The notes under the pieces are model-generated. The model was not told the origin of the DNA. It did not search any database and saw only the letters and a program-made list of their open reading frames with translations. The translations under genes and the position numbers were made by a program. Positions 1 to 7,820 of a DNA stretch of 10,474 nucleotides are shown piece by piece (within the stretch, counting starts at the first letter, position 1; the number at the start of each line of letters is the position of its first letter). Origin of the DNA: Euperipatoides rowelli (Eukaryota > Onychophora > Udeonychophora > Euonychophora > Peripatopsidae); the NCBI GenBank assembly GCA_003024985.2, contig PXIH01S0009916.1; one strand, 5' to 3'.

Positions 1-111
1 ACAAAAAAAGCTTATCAAATCAGAAAGGCAACAAAACGTCCATTCAACAACAACAAAAAAAAGCTTATCAAATCAGACAGAAAGGCAACAAAACGTCCAT
101 TCAACAAAAAA
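1..111. repeat. Two-unit tandem repeat, about 53-57 bp per unit
   Basis: Two consecutive copies share AAGCTTATCAAATCAGA (from 8 and from 61), AAAGGCAACAAAACGTCCAT and a trailing CAACAA stretch. The second copy has a 4-bp insertion (ACAG) before AAAGGC and a one-base longer A-run. The window begins at the edge of the first copy, so the array may extend to the left. No coding potential is visible. Confidence 0.85.
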
Positions 112-1371
112 AAACCTGTAAATATTTACACCATGACCCCCCCTTCCCCAAACCTGTTAAATGAGAAAATTGTCTAAAAGAAACACTGTATATAATTGCT
201 TGTTGGTAACAGCAAAACTATGACAATGATAAAAGATATACAAACAAATTGCTGTTAGAACAAATGACAAAATATTAAAAACATCCTTTTTAAAATGTTT
301 GAATTTAGCATTCATACAGTCAAAACTCTATATAAAACTTCACTTTAAAAGGTTAGATAAAAAAAATACGACCTAAAAGAAATCGTTATGACAAATGTAC
401 ACCCAAAGGATTACCCTCCAAAAAAATTGCTAAATAAATGCAGGCAAACATCCTTAGTGTATCTCGATGATTGTTATTCAAGTCTATTAGATCATTTTTC
501 AAAATATTTTTAAGAAATATGCAATGTTGTTGTATATGCATTAGTGCTTTTACACATATTATTTATTGTGAAAATCCGGGACTTCTTTTTCATCAAACAC
601 AGATTAAGGGAGAACAACTTAAATAAAGCTCTTTTTTTTTTTTTTTTTTTGGTTTTGGTTGATGTTTCAACATATTTCATGTTAAAACATTAAATTTTTG
701 AATCATTCAATGTCTTGAAATATCAAGTCAAAATATTTTTTTTTTTTATTTGTACAGAGATAAAATTTAATAAGTATGCCTGTCATTAAATTTATTTAAT
801 AATGTTTTTATGACATTAGATTATATATTATGATGTAGCTATTTAAAAATTACATTTGCATAATCATGAATAAGAAACATTATGTTTCATCATATTTTTT
901 TTTTTAATTAGAAAGTTGCCATTTAAACACGTATATAAAAAAAGTACAAGCAAGATGTTAACACTTTCAGGACCAAATTATTGCATTCTAATTAATGCAT
1001 ACACTCAGCTTCATTTAATCTACAGTAGTTAATTACTTCTTTACCTTTAACTGATTGGCTTATTTAAATTATTGTAAATCCTTCCTATTTAAAATTTAAT
1101 TGAAAATTTGATCTGATCTGAACTGTTGCTGGACATTTTTTTCCCCCATATCGAAACTTCTCAATTTAAATGTAAACAATTGAGTAAATAACATTTATAC
1201 AGTTTACATGTCTGTGTGTGTTTATTCGTCAGGTTATAGTTTATTACTTATAGTACAAGTTTTAAAATCATGCCAAGAAACTTAATGGTATCTGTTTGGA
1301 ACTTTTCAGTAATCTCGGCAGGGTGCCGCTAGGAATTATGGTGGGACCATTGTCTTGGCAATGTGCCAACT
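112..1371. other. AT-rich non-coding stretch with poly-T runs
   Basis: No gene, RNA or complete mobile element is recognisable in these 1.26 kb. The sequence is strongly AT-rich, with homopolymer runs such as T19 at 632-650 and shorter T runs near 738 and 896. All six frames are densely interrupted. The last part, about 1313-1371, is less AT-rich and reads CAGGGTGCCGCTAGGAATTA, which resembles the end of some hAT-type repeats, but no matching opposite end was found. Confidence 0.7.
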
Positions 1372-1379
1372 ACCTAGAA
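1372..1379. repeat. Left target-site duplication of the 1380-1862 element
   Basis: ACCTAGAA directly precedes the CAGTGATGG terminus and matches ACCTAGAC at 1863-1870 in 7 of 8 bases. Confidence 0.65.
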
Positions 1380-1862
1380 CAGTGATGGCAAACCAATGAC
1401 AATTGTGTTACTAGGTGACACATAAACACGATTTAGATGGCACACCACATAATGAACCCATTATGCATGATGTAGTATAGTACATGTAATAAATAGGAAA
1501 TTGGGTCTGTGACAAATGATGATGCCCCAAATATGATGGGTAAGCATAATGGTTTTGTGAAATTTCTTAGTGAAGAAGTTCAGCACTCTATTGTGCATTT
1601 CCGTTGTATTTTACACCAGGAAGCGTTGTGCATGAAAGCAAGTATGTACTCTCGGTGGTAACTAAATATGTGAACTTTATATTTGCCTGTGCTCTAAATA
1701 ATTGCCGTTCTTGAAGATGTTAGAGGAAATAGATTTTCATTATGGCGGACTTCTTACGTACAATAATGTTCACCGGCTGAGTCATCGTGGCACACTAGAC
1801 ATTTGAAAGTAACAAAACAAACTTCAAGTGGCACACTAGTCAGAGAAGGTTCTCCATCCATG
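1380..1862. mobile_element. hAT-like non-autonomous DNA transposon (483 bp)
   Basis: The left end is CAGTGATGGCAAACC (1380-1394). The right end, read on the minus strand from 1862, is CATGGATGGAGAACC, matching it at 11 of 15 positions. The flanks are ACCTAGAA (1372-1379) and ACCTAGAC (1863-1870), an 8-bp target duplication with one difference. An 8-bp duplication and CAG-beginning ends are hallmarks of the hAT superfamily. The motif GTGGCACACTAG occurs at 1787-1798 and 1828-1839, and ATGGCACACCAC lies near the left end, so the subterminal regions carry short repeats of the kind hAT transposases often bind. No transposase frame remains, so it would have been mobilised in trans. The boundaries rest on the duplication and terminal match; the internal sequence is not recognised. 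Confidence 0.75.
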
Positions 1863-1870
1863 ACCTAGAC
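1863..1870. repeat. Right target-site duplication of the 1380-1862 element
   Basis: ACCTAGAC follows the CCATCCATG terminus and pairs with ACCTAGAA at 1372-1379 as a one-mismatch direct repeat. Confidence 0.65.
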
Positions 1871-2336
1871 AGTGTTTACCAGAATATCAGTTCCTTCATT
1901 TCATTTTCTCCATAAAATATTAGCACAAAATGTAAACAAATGAGAATGCAGAAACCGACCTACTTTTCCCTAACTATTTATTCGCTAACGTCTCGTCAAA
2001 CAAAAAAAGCATCAAACAATAAAAAGTTAATTAGTTTTGAGGTGCAATTTCAGCCTGTATTTAAACTCAGGTTCTTGTAAACTGTGATTTAGGAGCCGTT
2101 TTTACATCAAATTGTCTGCTAATTGAATCCACTCAAGTTATTCAAGAGATATCATCTTGTTGAACTAATTGGAGGATTAGAAAACTGCACAGTTTTTTCT
2201 CCATATATGGCCTGCTCAGTGAAACATTCACCTTGTGGAAGATCTGGATTGGTAATCAATTACGTTTGTTTAATTATCAAAAATGACTTGTTTTATTTGT
2301 CATTGCAATCTGACCGATGAATCCTTAAAGCTGTCA
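1871..2336. other. Spacer between two hAT-like elements, nothing recognised
   Basis: About 470 bp of AT-rich sequence. A 65-codon open frame lies at 2123-2320 on the plus strand, but its translation is cysteine- and hydrophobic-rich without a recognisable motif and fits chance in this composition. I see no RNA gene, repeat or regulatory signal that can be supported. Confidence 0.6.
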
Positions 2337-2344
2337 TTCTACAA

Positions 2345-2866
2345 CATAGTTTCTCAAAGTGGGGGATATTGCCCCATTGTGGACGGTGGAACGATCCAGG
2401 GGTCATTAAATTAAATAAGACGTTGGTAGAAGCATAAAGAAGCATGAGAAGAAAATTTTCAAAAACAGTTTGTCCATGTTTCATCTGTTGTGTAACATAG
2501 AGTTAAATTCGTAGGGATTACTTTATTTTCCAAATAAACACACAAAACGTAAGTTAATATAACAATCAGTGGTCAAGTTCACGGACACGTCTAATCTTTT
2601 AATTATTTTTTTCAAGTACATTTAATGTGATTCGTATGGTTATTTTTTAAAAATAATTTTATAATTTGAAACTTCTAGATGTCTTTAACATTTTTCTTTA
2701 CTATGATGTAGGACTTAGGTAGAAATATAGAAAAACAAAAGAACGTAAATTTGCCACTGCATCTTTCTGTTTGTTCAATTAAAGATGAAAGATTTTCCGG
2801 GGGTGCTGAGTAATTTATTCCTGGAAAGGGGGCGGTAGCATAGGAAAATAAGGTTGGAAACCTCTG
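2345..2866. mobile_element. hAT-like non-autonomous DNA transposon (522 bp)
   Basis: The left end begins CATAGTTTCTCAAAGTGGGG (from 2345) and continues into a GC-rich segment, GGTGGAACGATCCAGGGG. This form, a TTTCTCAAAGTGGG terminus followed by a GGAACGATCCAGGGG-like stretch, is familiar from animal hAT elements. The right end on the minus strand from 2866 is CAGAGGTTTCCAACC, again hAT-like, with a subterminal GCTACCGCCCCCTTTCC segment. Flanks TTCTACAA (2337-2344) and CTGTACAA (2867-2874) match at 6 of 8 positions and are read as a decayed 8-bp target duplication. The interior is AT-rich with no transposase frame; the minus-strand open frame at 2675-2887 crosses the element end and is spurious. 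The two termini are only loosely alike, so exact ends could be a few bases off. Confidence 0.7.
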
Positions 2867-2874
2867 CTGTACAA

Positions 2875-3329
2875 TAACATGAACCATTCAACATAATGTG
2901 CATTATAATTCAAAATCAACAATAAGTAAATATGAACTATAAATTACTTTAATTAAAATTAGAACTTTAAATTCCTTTGAGTAAAAGTTTTAACAGGATT
3001 TAAGTAAATAACCTTAATATAATCTCTACATTTATTGCAGACCAGTTCAATTTTATTTCAGGTTCCTTTATTTAAATATAGGTGAATAGCACAGTGTAAT
3101 TTTAATTAATTAAATTGCTTATTTATCCAGCTGTATATTTTTTATAAAATAAATCCAATTTTAAATTTGTTTAAATATGCCAATATTTTATCTGATTGTA
3201 TTTTTAAATAAATATGCAATTATTTTTTAATAGTAGACATTGACTCTGTGTTGTGTTCATAAGAAGAGCTGCAGAACATAAATTATTGGAAGATATTATT
3301 TTCTACTTTTATGAAATCTTTTCATTTTA
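2875..3329. other. AT-rich spacer, nothing recognised
   Basis: About 455 bp dominated by TTTAAA/AATTAA words. Two loosely similar stretches around 3170 and 3210 (TTTAAATATGCCAAT and AAATAAATATGCAAT) hint at a small local duplication. No frame, RNA or transposon end can be supported. Confidence 0.55.
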
Positions 3330-3811
3330 ACCTCATCCAGGCAGCCTTGATATACTGCATTCTTCATTGGGCGTCAACGAGGGTTGCATTTATCGGAGTG
3401 CAGCTGTAGTCTTTAGTATGCCCAGCAATATGATCTGTCATTTATCAATTCAGTCTATCTGGTCGTCTCATTAGTTGGTGAGCTTAGGCAAGACTAGGCT
3501 GTTGTCTGTTGTTCCCTATCCATTTGTCTGTGTGTGTTGAGCATTGATTGTGGACCTTGACAGGGCTGCATTATCTTTGGAGCTTAATGGTCTAGATAGA
3601 TATGTTGGCAGTACACGCTAACACATAAGTCCAGTCAATTTAGAGTGGCTCTTGGTGGAATTTTCCTGTTGAGTGGTCTTTTGATGAGGGTGGGTTGGTC
3701 ATATCATACCATCACACCAGGATCACCAGCAAATTGGGCATGGATCACATAGCACCTTGGTGTGATAATAGGTATACAATTCATGTATACACAATACTCA
3801 CCTCTTATTAG
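3330..3811. other. Less AT-rich island of unknown origin, possibly an old repeat
   Basis: This stretch has clearly more G and C than its surroundings, with ordered segments such as CATCCAGGCAGCCTTGATAT and GACCTTGACAGGGCTGCATT. On the plus strand 3644-3808 is open for 55 codons between stops but has no ATG near its start; the translation (for example HHTRITSKLGMDHIAPWCDN) is not a family I recognise. An exact 9-bp inverted repeat, ATCACACCA at 3711-3719 and TGGTGTGAT at 3758-3766, encloses 38 bases, and two GTATAC palindromes follow at 3772 and 3785. It could be a remnant of an LTR or SINE-type repeat, or a diverged exon; none is demonstrated. No pol III B-box (GGTTCGA-like) was found. Confidence 0.4.
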
Positions 3812-4072
3812 AATTAATTTGGTATAGATTACATTTGAATTTGTTAAGTGGCTGATTTAATATGTAGTAATTTTAACAGGCAGTTGAAGACACAGTTTGT
3901 TTTGGCATTTTGAGTCTTATAAATAAATCAGTGAGTTTAATAAGGGGCATCTACTGCATATTATTAAATTTTGGGGAAATTTAGGGATTTTTTTGCATTT
4001 TACGGTTTTATGTATAAACATCTGAACAATCATGACTTTTTATGATGTGTGGAATATTTCCTCATTTATACT
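3812..4072. other. AT-rich spacer, nothing recognised
   Basis: Unremarkable T-rich sequence between the less AT-rich island and the poly-C element. No features can be supported. Confidence 0.55.
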
Positions 4073-4080
4073 CTTCATTC
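4073..4080. repeat. Left 8-bp target-site duplication of the 4081-4431 element
   Basis: CTTCATTC here is repeated exactly at 4432-4439. The distance from each copy to the start of the 10-bp inverted repeat is the same (four bases), which supports the reading as a target duplication rather than chance. Confidence 0.75.
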
Positions 4081-4431
4081 AGCACTTTTTAAGTCCCCCC
4101 CCCCCTAATTATTTCACCTTTTGATTATCAGAGGGTTGGAGCATAATAGTAGGGGTTAGGGTTCAGGATAAAATAAAGGTTAGGACTGTAGAAATAAAAT
4201 AAGGCTGCTGTCCATTTCAGTCATGAAACATTAGTAAATACTGGGTGTTATTATTATTTTCAGGTTTATTTATTTTAATTCAATGTATAGAAAATACAAT
4301 AGATAAATTGCTAACGTCTGAATTATTCTATAGCCACAACTCATCAATAAACAAAATATAATAAATAAAATTACACATTACTAAAAACCCTTGTGAAAAA
4401 TCAGGAGGGGGGGGGGAACTTAAAAAGATCC
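4081..4431 (+). mobile_element. MITE-like element with C/G-run inverted repeats (351 bp)
   Basis: The element is bracketed by exact 8-bp direct repeats CTTCATTC. Four bases in from each edge lie inverted repeats: CTTTTTAAGT followed by eleven C at 4085-4105, and ten G followed by AACTTAAAAAG at 4407-4427. They pair at about 21 of 22 positions (4085-4106 with 4406-4427). The interior has no protein frame. At 4109-4191 it holds the core shared with the arrays at 5539-6160 and 8265-8690: TTATTTCACCTTTTGATTATC, then GGGGTTAGGGTTCAGG and GGTTAGGACTGTAG. The 8-bp duplication fits hAT, P or Merlin-type integration; the first bases (AGCA/GGAT) are not typical hAT ends, so the superfamily is left open. 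Strand is assigned by the core orientation. Confidence 0.75.
4109..4191 (+). repeat. Core repeat of the shared family, single copy
   Basis: TTATTTCACCTTTTGATTATC aligns to the starts of units at 5701, 5879 and 6057 and to the reverse complement of the 8265-8690 units. It continues through TTGGAGCATAATAG and GGGGTTAGGGTTCAGG to GGTTAGGACTGTAG. Compared with the 8265-8690 monomer it lacks much of the middle segment between the two TTGGAG-type motifs. Confidence 0.75.
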
Positions 4432-4439
4432 CTTCATTC
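4432..4439. repeat. Right 8-bp target-site duplication of the 4081-4431 element
   Basis: CTTCATTC, identical to 4073-4080, directly follows the right terminus. Confidence 0.75.
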
Positions 4440-5450
4440 TTGTTTTATAATTTTAGGAGAACATCTCTGTTCTAAGTCGTCTATACTCACTTATGCTATA
4501 AAAATAAAATTTATTATCAATTTAAATAAAGATTGCTAAGAAGCATTATTATGTAAAATATTCTACAAAATTTTTTCTCTGCGAAATAAATAATTAAAAC
4601 AGAATTGATTTAATAATTATTCTGAATTTAATGTCAGTTTATTTTAATATTTTATAAAATAAATTTCTGGCATAATAATTAGAAAAATTTTTAATCTAAA
4701 TATGACAAGTCATATTTTAAACTTTTTTTTTTTTTTTTCAATTTTTTTTTTTGTTGTATAAATAAAAACAAAACAAAAAGGCTTTAATAAAATGTATACT
4801 GTACAGTCAGAAGCAAAATAATATTGGAATAAATTATAAAAAAAAATTTAACATTACCGTAATTAAGTTTACAGCTTACAATTTGAAATTTATAATGAAT
4901 GGAATAATCTGATTGGCTGGCCCTACTGCTCTGCTAGACTCCATGCTGGAGAAATTCCTTGATAAACCTGTCACTTTTTTTTTTTTCAATATGCGTAATT
5001 TAATTTAGTCATATGATGTGATTGAAAATAATTAATTTTACTTTTTTTTTTTTTATCTGTCATAAACTTAATCAATAAATTAAGTTGGAATTCTGCAATA
5101 ATAAATTAAATATTTAGTTCTAAAAAATGATTTAAATTTAATTAGTCCACTATAATTAACAGTCGAGTTGATAACTTGAAAGAATATAGCTAACTAATAA
5201 CCTCCAAATCATTTTGTTCAAATTTGATATTTTATTTTTATTTAAAGACATTTAAATACTTTAATTTGTTTTTAAACCTAAATTGTTACAGTATTTTGAA
5301 AGGTAATGAAATATGCTATAAGCTTATAGTTAAAGGTTACTTTTTAGTTAGAATCCTTATCTGTCTCCAATATATTTTGCAAAAAAAAAAAAAAAAGCTG
5401 TTGATTGGTTAAGAAATTGTGTTAAAATTATCATTATCAAAATCGATCAT
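4440..5450. other. AT-rich stretch with homopolymer runs, nothing recognised
   Basis: About 1 kb with T16 at 4723-4738, T11 at 4742-4752, further T runs near 4976 and 5042, and A16 at 5381-5396. A slightly less AT-rich segment at about 4905-4970 (CTGATTGGCTGGCCCTACTG) is not assigned. The small plus-strand open frame at 5224-5412 is AT-composition noise that reads through the A16 run as lysines. No gene or RNA can be supported. Confidence 0.65.
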
Positions 5451-5454
5451 AGGA

Positions 5455-5477
5455 TTGGTCAGATTCTGTTATCTGCC
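5455..5477 (+). repeat. Left inverted-repeat end of the 5455-6053 structure
   Basis: This 23-base segment, centred on GATTCTGTTATCTGCC, is the reverse complement of 5675-5697 with one mismatch, and also of 6031-6053 (one mismatch) and 5853-5875 (three mismatches). AGGATT overlaps its outer edge (5451-5456) and also occurs just beyond the right ends (5698-5703, 6054-6059), but that word belongs to the tandem unit, so a target duplication is not proven. Confidence 0.7.
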
Positions 5478-6053
5478 CGCCAATATGGCTGATGGCAGTA
5501 AGTTGAAATAATCTAAATCGGCGCTCAGCAAAAGATTGTTTCACCTCTAGATTATCCTAGGGTCCAGGGTTAGGACTGTAAAGAAAATATACTAAAATCT
5601 GTGAGAAAAATACTAATTCCTCACGCTACTACTTTTTAGTTGTCGCTCCACTCTTAACGTTAATCATGTTAGTAGGCAGATAACGGAATCTGACCAAAGG
5701 ATTATTTCACCTCTTGATTATCCTAGGGTCCAGGGTTATGGTCAGGTAAGGACTATAAAGAAAATATACTAAATTCTGTGAGAAAAAATACTAATTCCTC
5801 ACGCTACTACTTTTTAGTTGTCGCTCAACTCTTAACGTTAATCATGTTAGTAGGCAGATAACGAAATCTGATCAAAGAATTATTTCACCTCTTGATTATC
5901 CTAGGGTCCAGGATTATGGTCCGGTTAGGACTGTAAAGAAAATATACTAAAATCTGTGAGAAAAAATACTAATTCCTCACGCTACTACTTTTTAGTTGTC
6001 GCTCAACTCTTAACGTTAATGATGTTAGTAGGCAGATAACGGAATCTGACCAA
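5455..6053 (+). mobile_element. MITE-like element containing the tandem array
   Basis: A single left inverted repeat (5455-5477) is answered by three inverse copies, one at the end of each tandem unit (5675-5697, 5853-5875, 6031-6053). The smallest possible element is therefore 5455-5697 (243 bp); the whole spans 599 bp. Between left repeat and array is a unique segment with CCGCCAATATGGCTGATGG. There is no transposase frame. Interpretation as a MITE with internally amplified 178-bp units is inference; an alternative is a satellite into whose left edge an inverted fragment was inserted. Confidence 0.6.
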
Positions 6054-6160
6054 AGGATTATTTCACCTCTAGATTATCATAGGTTGGGGTAAAGTGGGTT
6101 TAATACGTAGTTGGAGTGAAGGTTCAGGGTTACGGTAAGTTTAGGACTGTAATTAAAAAT
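5539..6160 (+). repeat. Tandem array of 166/178-bp units, three full and one partial
   Basis: Units begin at TTTCACCTC: 5539-5704 (166 bp), 5705-5882 (178 bp), 5883-6060 (178 bp), then a diverged partial from 6061 to about 6160. Full units are nearly identical, sharing ATCCTAGGGTCCAGG, AAAGAAAATATACTAAA, CCTCACGCTACTACTTTTTA and GTCGCTCAACTCTTAACGTT, and end with GGCAGATAACGGAATCTGACC. The first unit is 12 bases shorter, mainly because it lacks the ATGGTCAGG stretch after CCAGGGTT. The partial last unit drops the array-specific sequence and instead continues as GGTTGGGGTAAAGTGGGTTT and AGTTGGAGTGAAGGTTCAGG, resembling the 8265-8690 monomer. No frame stays open across units. It is best read as a satellite-like expansion of a mobile element's right half. 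Confidence 0.88.
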
Positions 6161-6690
6161 ATTGGTGGACACTGGACAGTAAATGGATCCTGACTTTACT
6201 GGTTAATTAATTTGTATTTTTAAAATCAATAAGCTTTATTGAGACAAATCGATAAATTGCCAAAATATTGCAATGATGGTCAAGTGAGCGAAAGTTAAAG
6301 GATTTTAATATTTCTAGTGACAAAAATTAATAGCACCTGTTTACCATGTTGCCTAAAGCCGTTCGAAGACTAAGCTGTTTTTGCAAATGTGTGATGGTTC
6401 ATATAATTGATGAAAGGTCAAATGTGATTTAATATCAGGTCGGATTAATAGAGCTCTAAAAATGATCCCCTTATTTTTTAATATAGGCCACATTTGCCTA
6501 TCATGCCTAGACAATAAAATGGCCTTGCTTACTATACTTATTAGGCAAACATTTGTACTTATGTACTGTATATTAATGAAATGTTTGCTTTGTCATTTAT
6601 CACTCTTACAAGGCTCGTTATACAAAAGGTGTACATTTTTTTGCCCCGAGTTATTTTGGAAACAGACAAAGAACCCAAATAAGAATTTAT
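6161..6690. other. AT-rich stretch, may include decayed continuation of the 4081-type element
   Basis: The words CGATAAATTGCCAA near 6249 and AGATAAATTGCTAA near 4303 sit at similar distances after the shared core, so the left part of this stretch may be an old copy of the rest of the 4081-4431 element. No C/G-run terminus follows. Overlapping open frames at 6462-6719 (plus, 85 codons) and 6559-6831 (minus, 90 codons) show no family motif and are treated as chance. Nothing else is recognised. Confidence 0.45.
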
Positions 6691-6699
6691 TGTGTAGGA

Positions 6700-7089
6700 G
6701 CAGCTACAAAAATAGTTAAAATCGCTTATTATACCATTATTAGAATATGCTGTTCCAGTTTGGTACAGTTCCTTAACTAAAAAACTGGATGATGAAATTG
6801 AGCAAGTACAAAAAAGAGCCACCAAAATCATTTTAAATCATAGTTTGGATAGCTATGCTATTAGATTATCCGTATTAAATTTAGAATATTTAAATGTGTG
6901 CAGAAACACCTTTGGTTCGTAAATTTTCTAGTCAATTTTTTAAGGTTTTTCCAGAATTCATGCCACCCTCCCATTTTAATACATTCTAGTCATCTAATAG
7001 AACAAACAGAAAATAGTAATAAAATTAATATACCATATACCAGAACTGTAAATATGCCAAATCCCACATTATTTCAATGTGTAGGCTAA
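6700..7089 (+). pseudogene. Degraded C-terminal end of a non-LTR retrotransposon ORF2
   Basis: Reading from 6716 gives PLLEYAVPVWYSSLTKKLD and IEQVQKRATKIIL, matching the well-known pattern after the reverse transcriptase domain of CR1/Jockey/L2-like elements (LEYA-PVW, then IE-VQKRA-RII). That frame ends at TAA 6920-6922. A second frame from 6903 reads VRKFSSQFFKVFPEF up to TAG 6987-6989. A third, ending at TAA 7087-7089, reads NKINIPYTRTVNMPNPTLFQ, recalling the P--RT-----S motif near the C-terminus of such proteins. Just upstream, still another frame reads KIAYYTIIR, which would precede PLLEYA in an intact protein. At least two, probably three, frameshifts break it, so it is inactive. The endonuclease and polymerase parts are not visible: a 5'-truncated copy, as usual for LINEs. 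Confidence 0.75.
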
Positions 7090-7125
7090 ATTAATTATTA
7101 TTATTATTAATAATAATAATAATAA
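7090..7125 (+). repeat. ATT/AAT trinucleotide run after the retrotransposon stop codon
   Basis: An (ATT)n run turns into an (AAT)n run, making a trinucleotide inverted repeat directly after the frame that ends at 7089. Short microsatellite tails are common at the 3' ends of CR1, L2 and related LINEs, so this may be the 3' tail. Confidence 0.7.
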
Positions 7126-7128
7126 GAT

Positions 7129-7170
7129 CACGGGTCCTTCACTCCCTAAAGTGCTCCTCCAGGACCCATG
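7129..7170 (+). other. Hairpin next to the retrotransposon tail
   Basis: CACGGGTCCT (7129-7138) pairs with AGGACCCATG (7161-7170) at 9 of 10 positions, and CACT (7140-7143) pairs with AGTG (7150-7153) inside it. The segment is far more GC-rich than its surroundings. It could be a 3' UTR structure of the LINE recognised by its reverse transcriptase, or a separate repeat fragment. It is too short for a tRNA. Confidence 0.55.
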
Positions 7171-7820
7171 TCAATATTAATAAATAAAAAATTAGTAACA
7201 ATCAATTAAAAATTTAATAATAAAGAAAAAAAACAAACTAAATAAAAATCTTGACATCAATTAATATTCATGATAGTTTCTAATGTTTACAAAAAAAAAA
7301 AAAAAATCTGTATTAATATAATTAATTCCAGTAATTGATCCCACATCCTATTTGGGCTAGGGATTAGATGTAGTGTTAATCTCTGAACAATATGTTTGCA
7401 TTAATAAAACAAATAATAATAAACAAGTTAGTAAACATCCTTCGACATTTATATCAGATTTAGCCAACACTTTTAAGCAGGATATGGATGAATAATGAAC
7501 CTTTGCGCATTGCACCTGCCACACAGTCCGCCGAAGAAGAACAAGTATAAATTTCTGTCGAATACACAATGTAGTCTGGGATACTGGTTTAATAAAATGT
7601 TTGATAATAGTCTATTTGGTTCACATTTGTTTTGAAAACATGTTTCACACAGGACTGAGTTCACTATCGTAAATTGTCACACATAGCAACATTTTTTAAA
7701 ATAATGTTTTTAATTCATAATTTCAAAAGATGCTTTCTAAAAAAAAAAGAAAATTGTATATTCAAATTCTCTCCTGACACGATTCCAGTTTACTGTTCTC
7801 CTCCAAAATGGCCACTAATT
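7171..7820. other. AT-rich stretch, nothing recognised
   Basis: About 650 bp with A16 at 7291-7306 and A9 near 7740. Minus-strand open frames at 7357-7569 and 7473-7664 overlap in different frames and have no motif; both are taken as chance. No RNA gene or transposon end can be supported. Confidence 0.6.

Noticed and set aside
1313-1371. Less AT-rich CAGGGTGCCGCTAGGAATTA segment considered as a separate hAT end
   Set aside because: No inverse partner end or flanking duplication was found in the window.
2675-2887. 70-codon minus-strand open frame
   Set aside because: It crosses the right boundary of the 2345-2866 hAT-like element and has no family signature.
3711-3766. Inverted repeat considered as an RNA gene
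   Set aside because: Only a 9-bp stem with a 38-base loop; no promoter box or known RNA motif.
4153-4168. GGGTTAGGGTTCAGG considered as an interstitial telomere
   Set aside because: It is a short, degenerate motif at a fixed place in a dispersed repeat, not a (TTAGGG)n tract.
6462-6719. 85-codon plus-strand open frame just before the LINE remnant
   Set aside because: It is not in frame with the retrotransposon pieces and shows no polymerase motif; considered chance.
6559-6831. 90-codon minus-strand open frame beginning MILVALFCTC
   Set aside because: It lies opposite the retrotransposon remnant, whose plus-strand motifs are recognisable, and has no motif of its own; it is a shadow frame.
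7129-7170. GC-rich hairpin considered as a tRNA or tRNA-derived SINE
   Set aside because: Only about 42 bases with one main stem; no A box, B box or cloverleaf arrangement.
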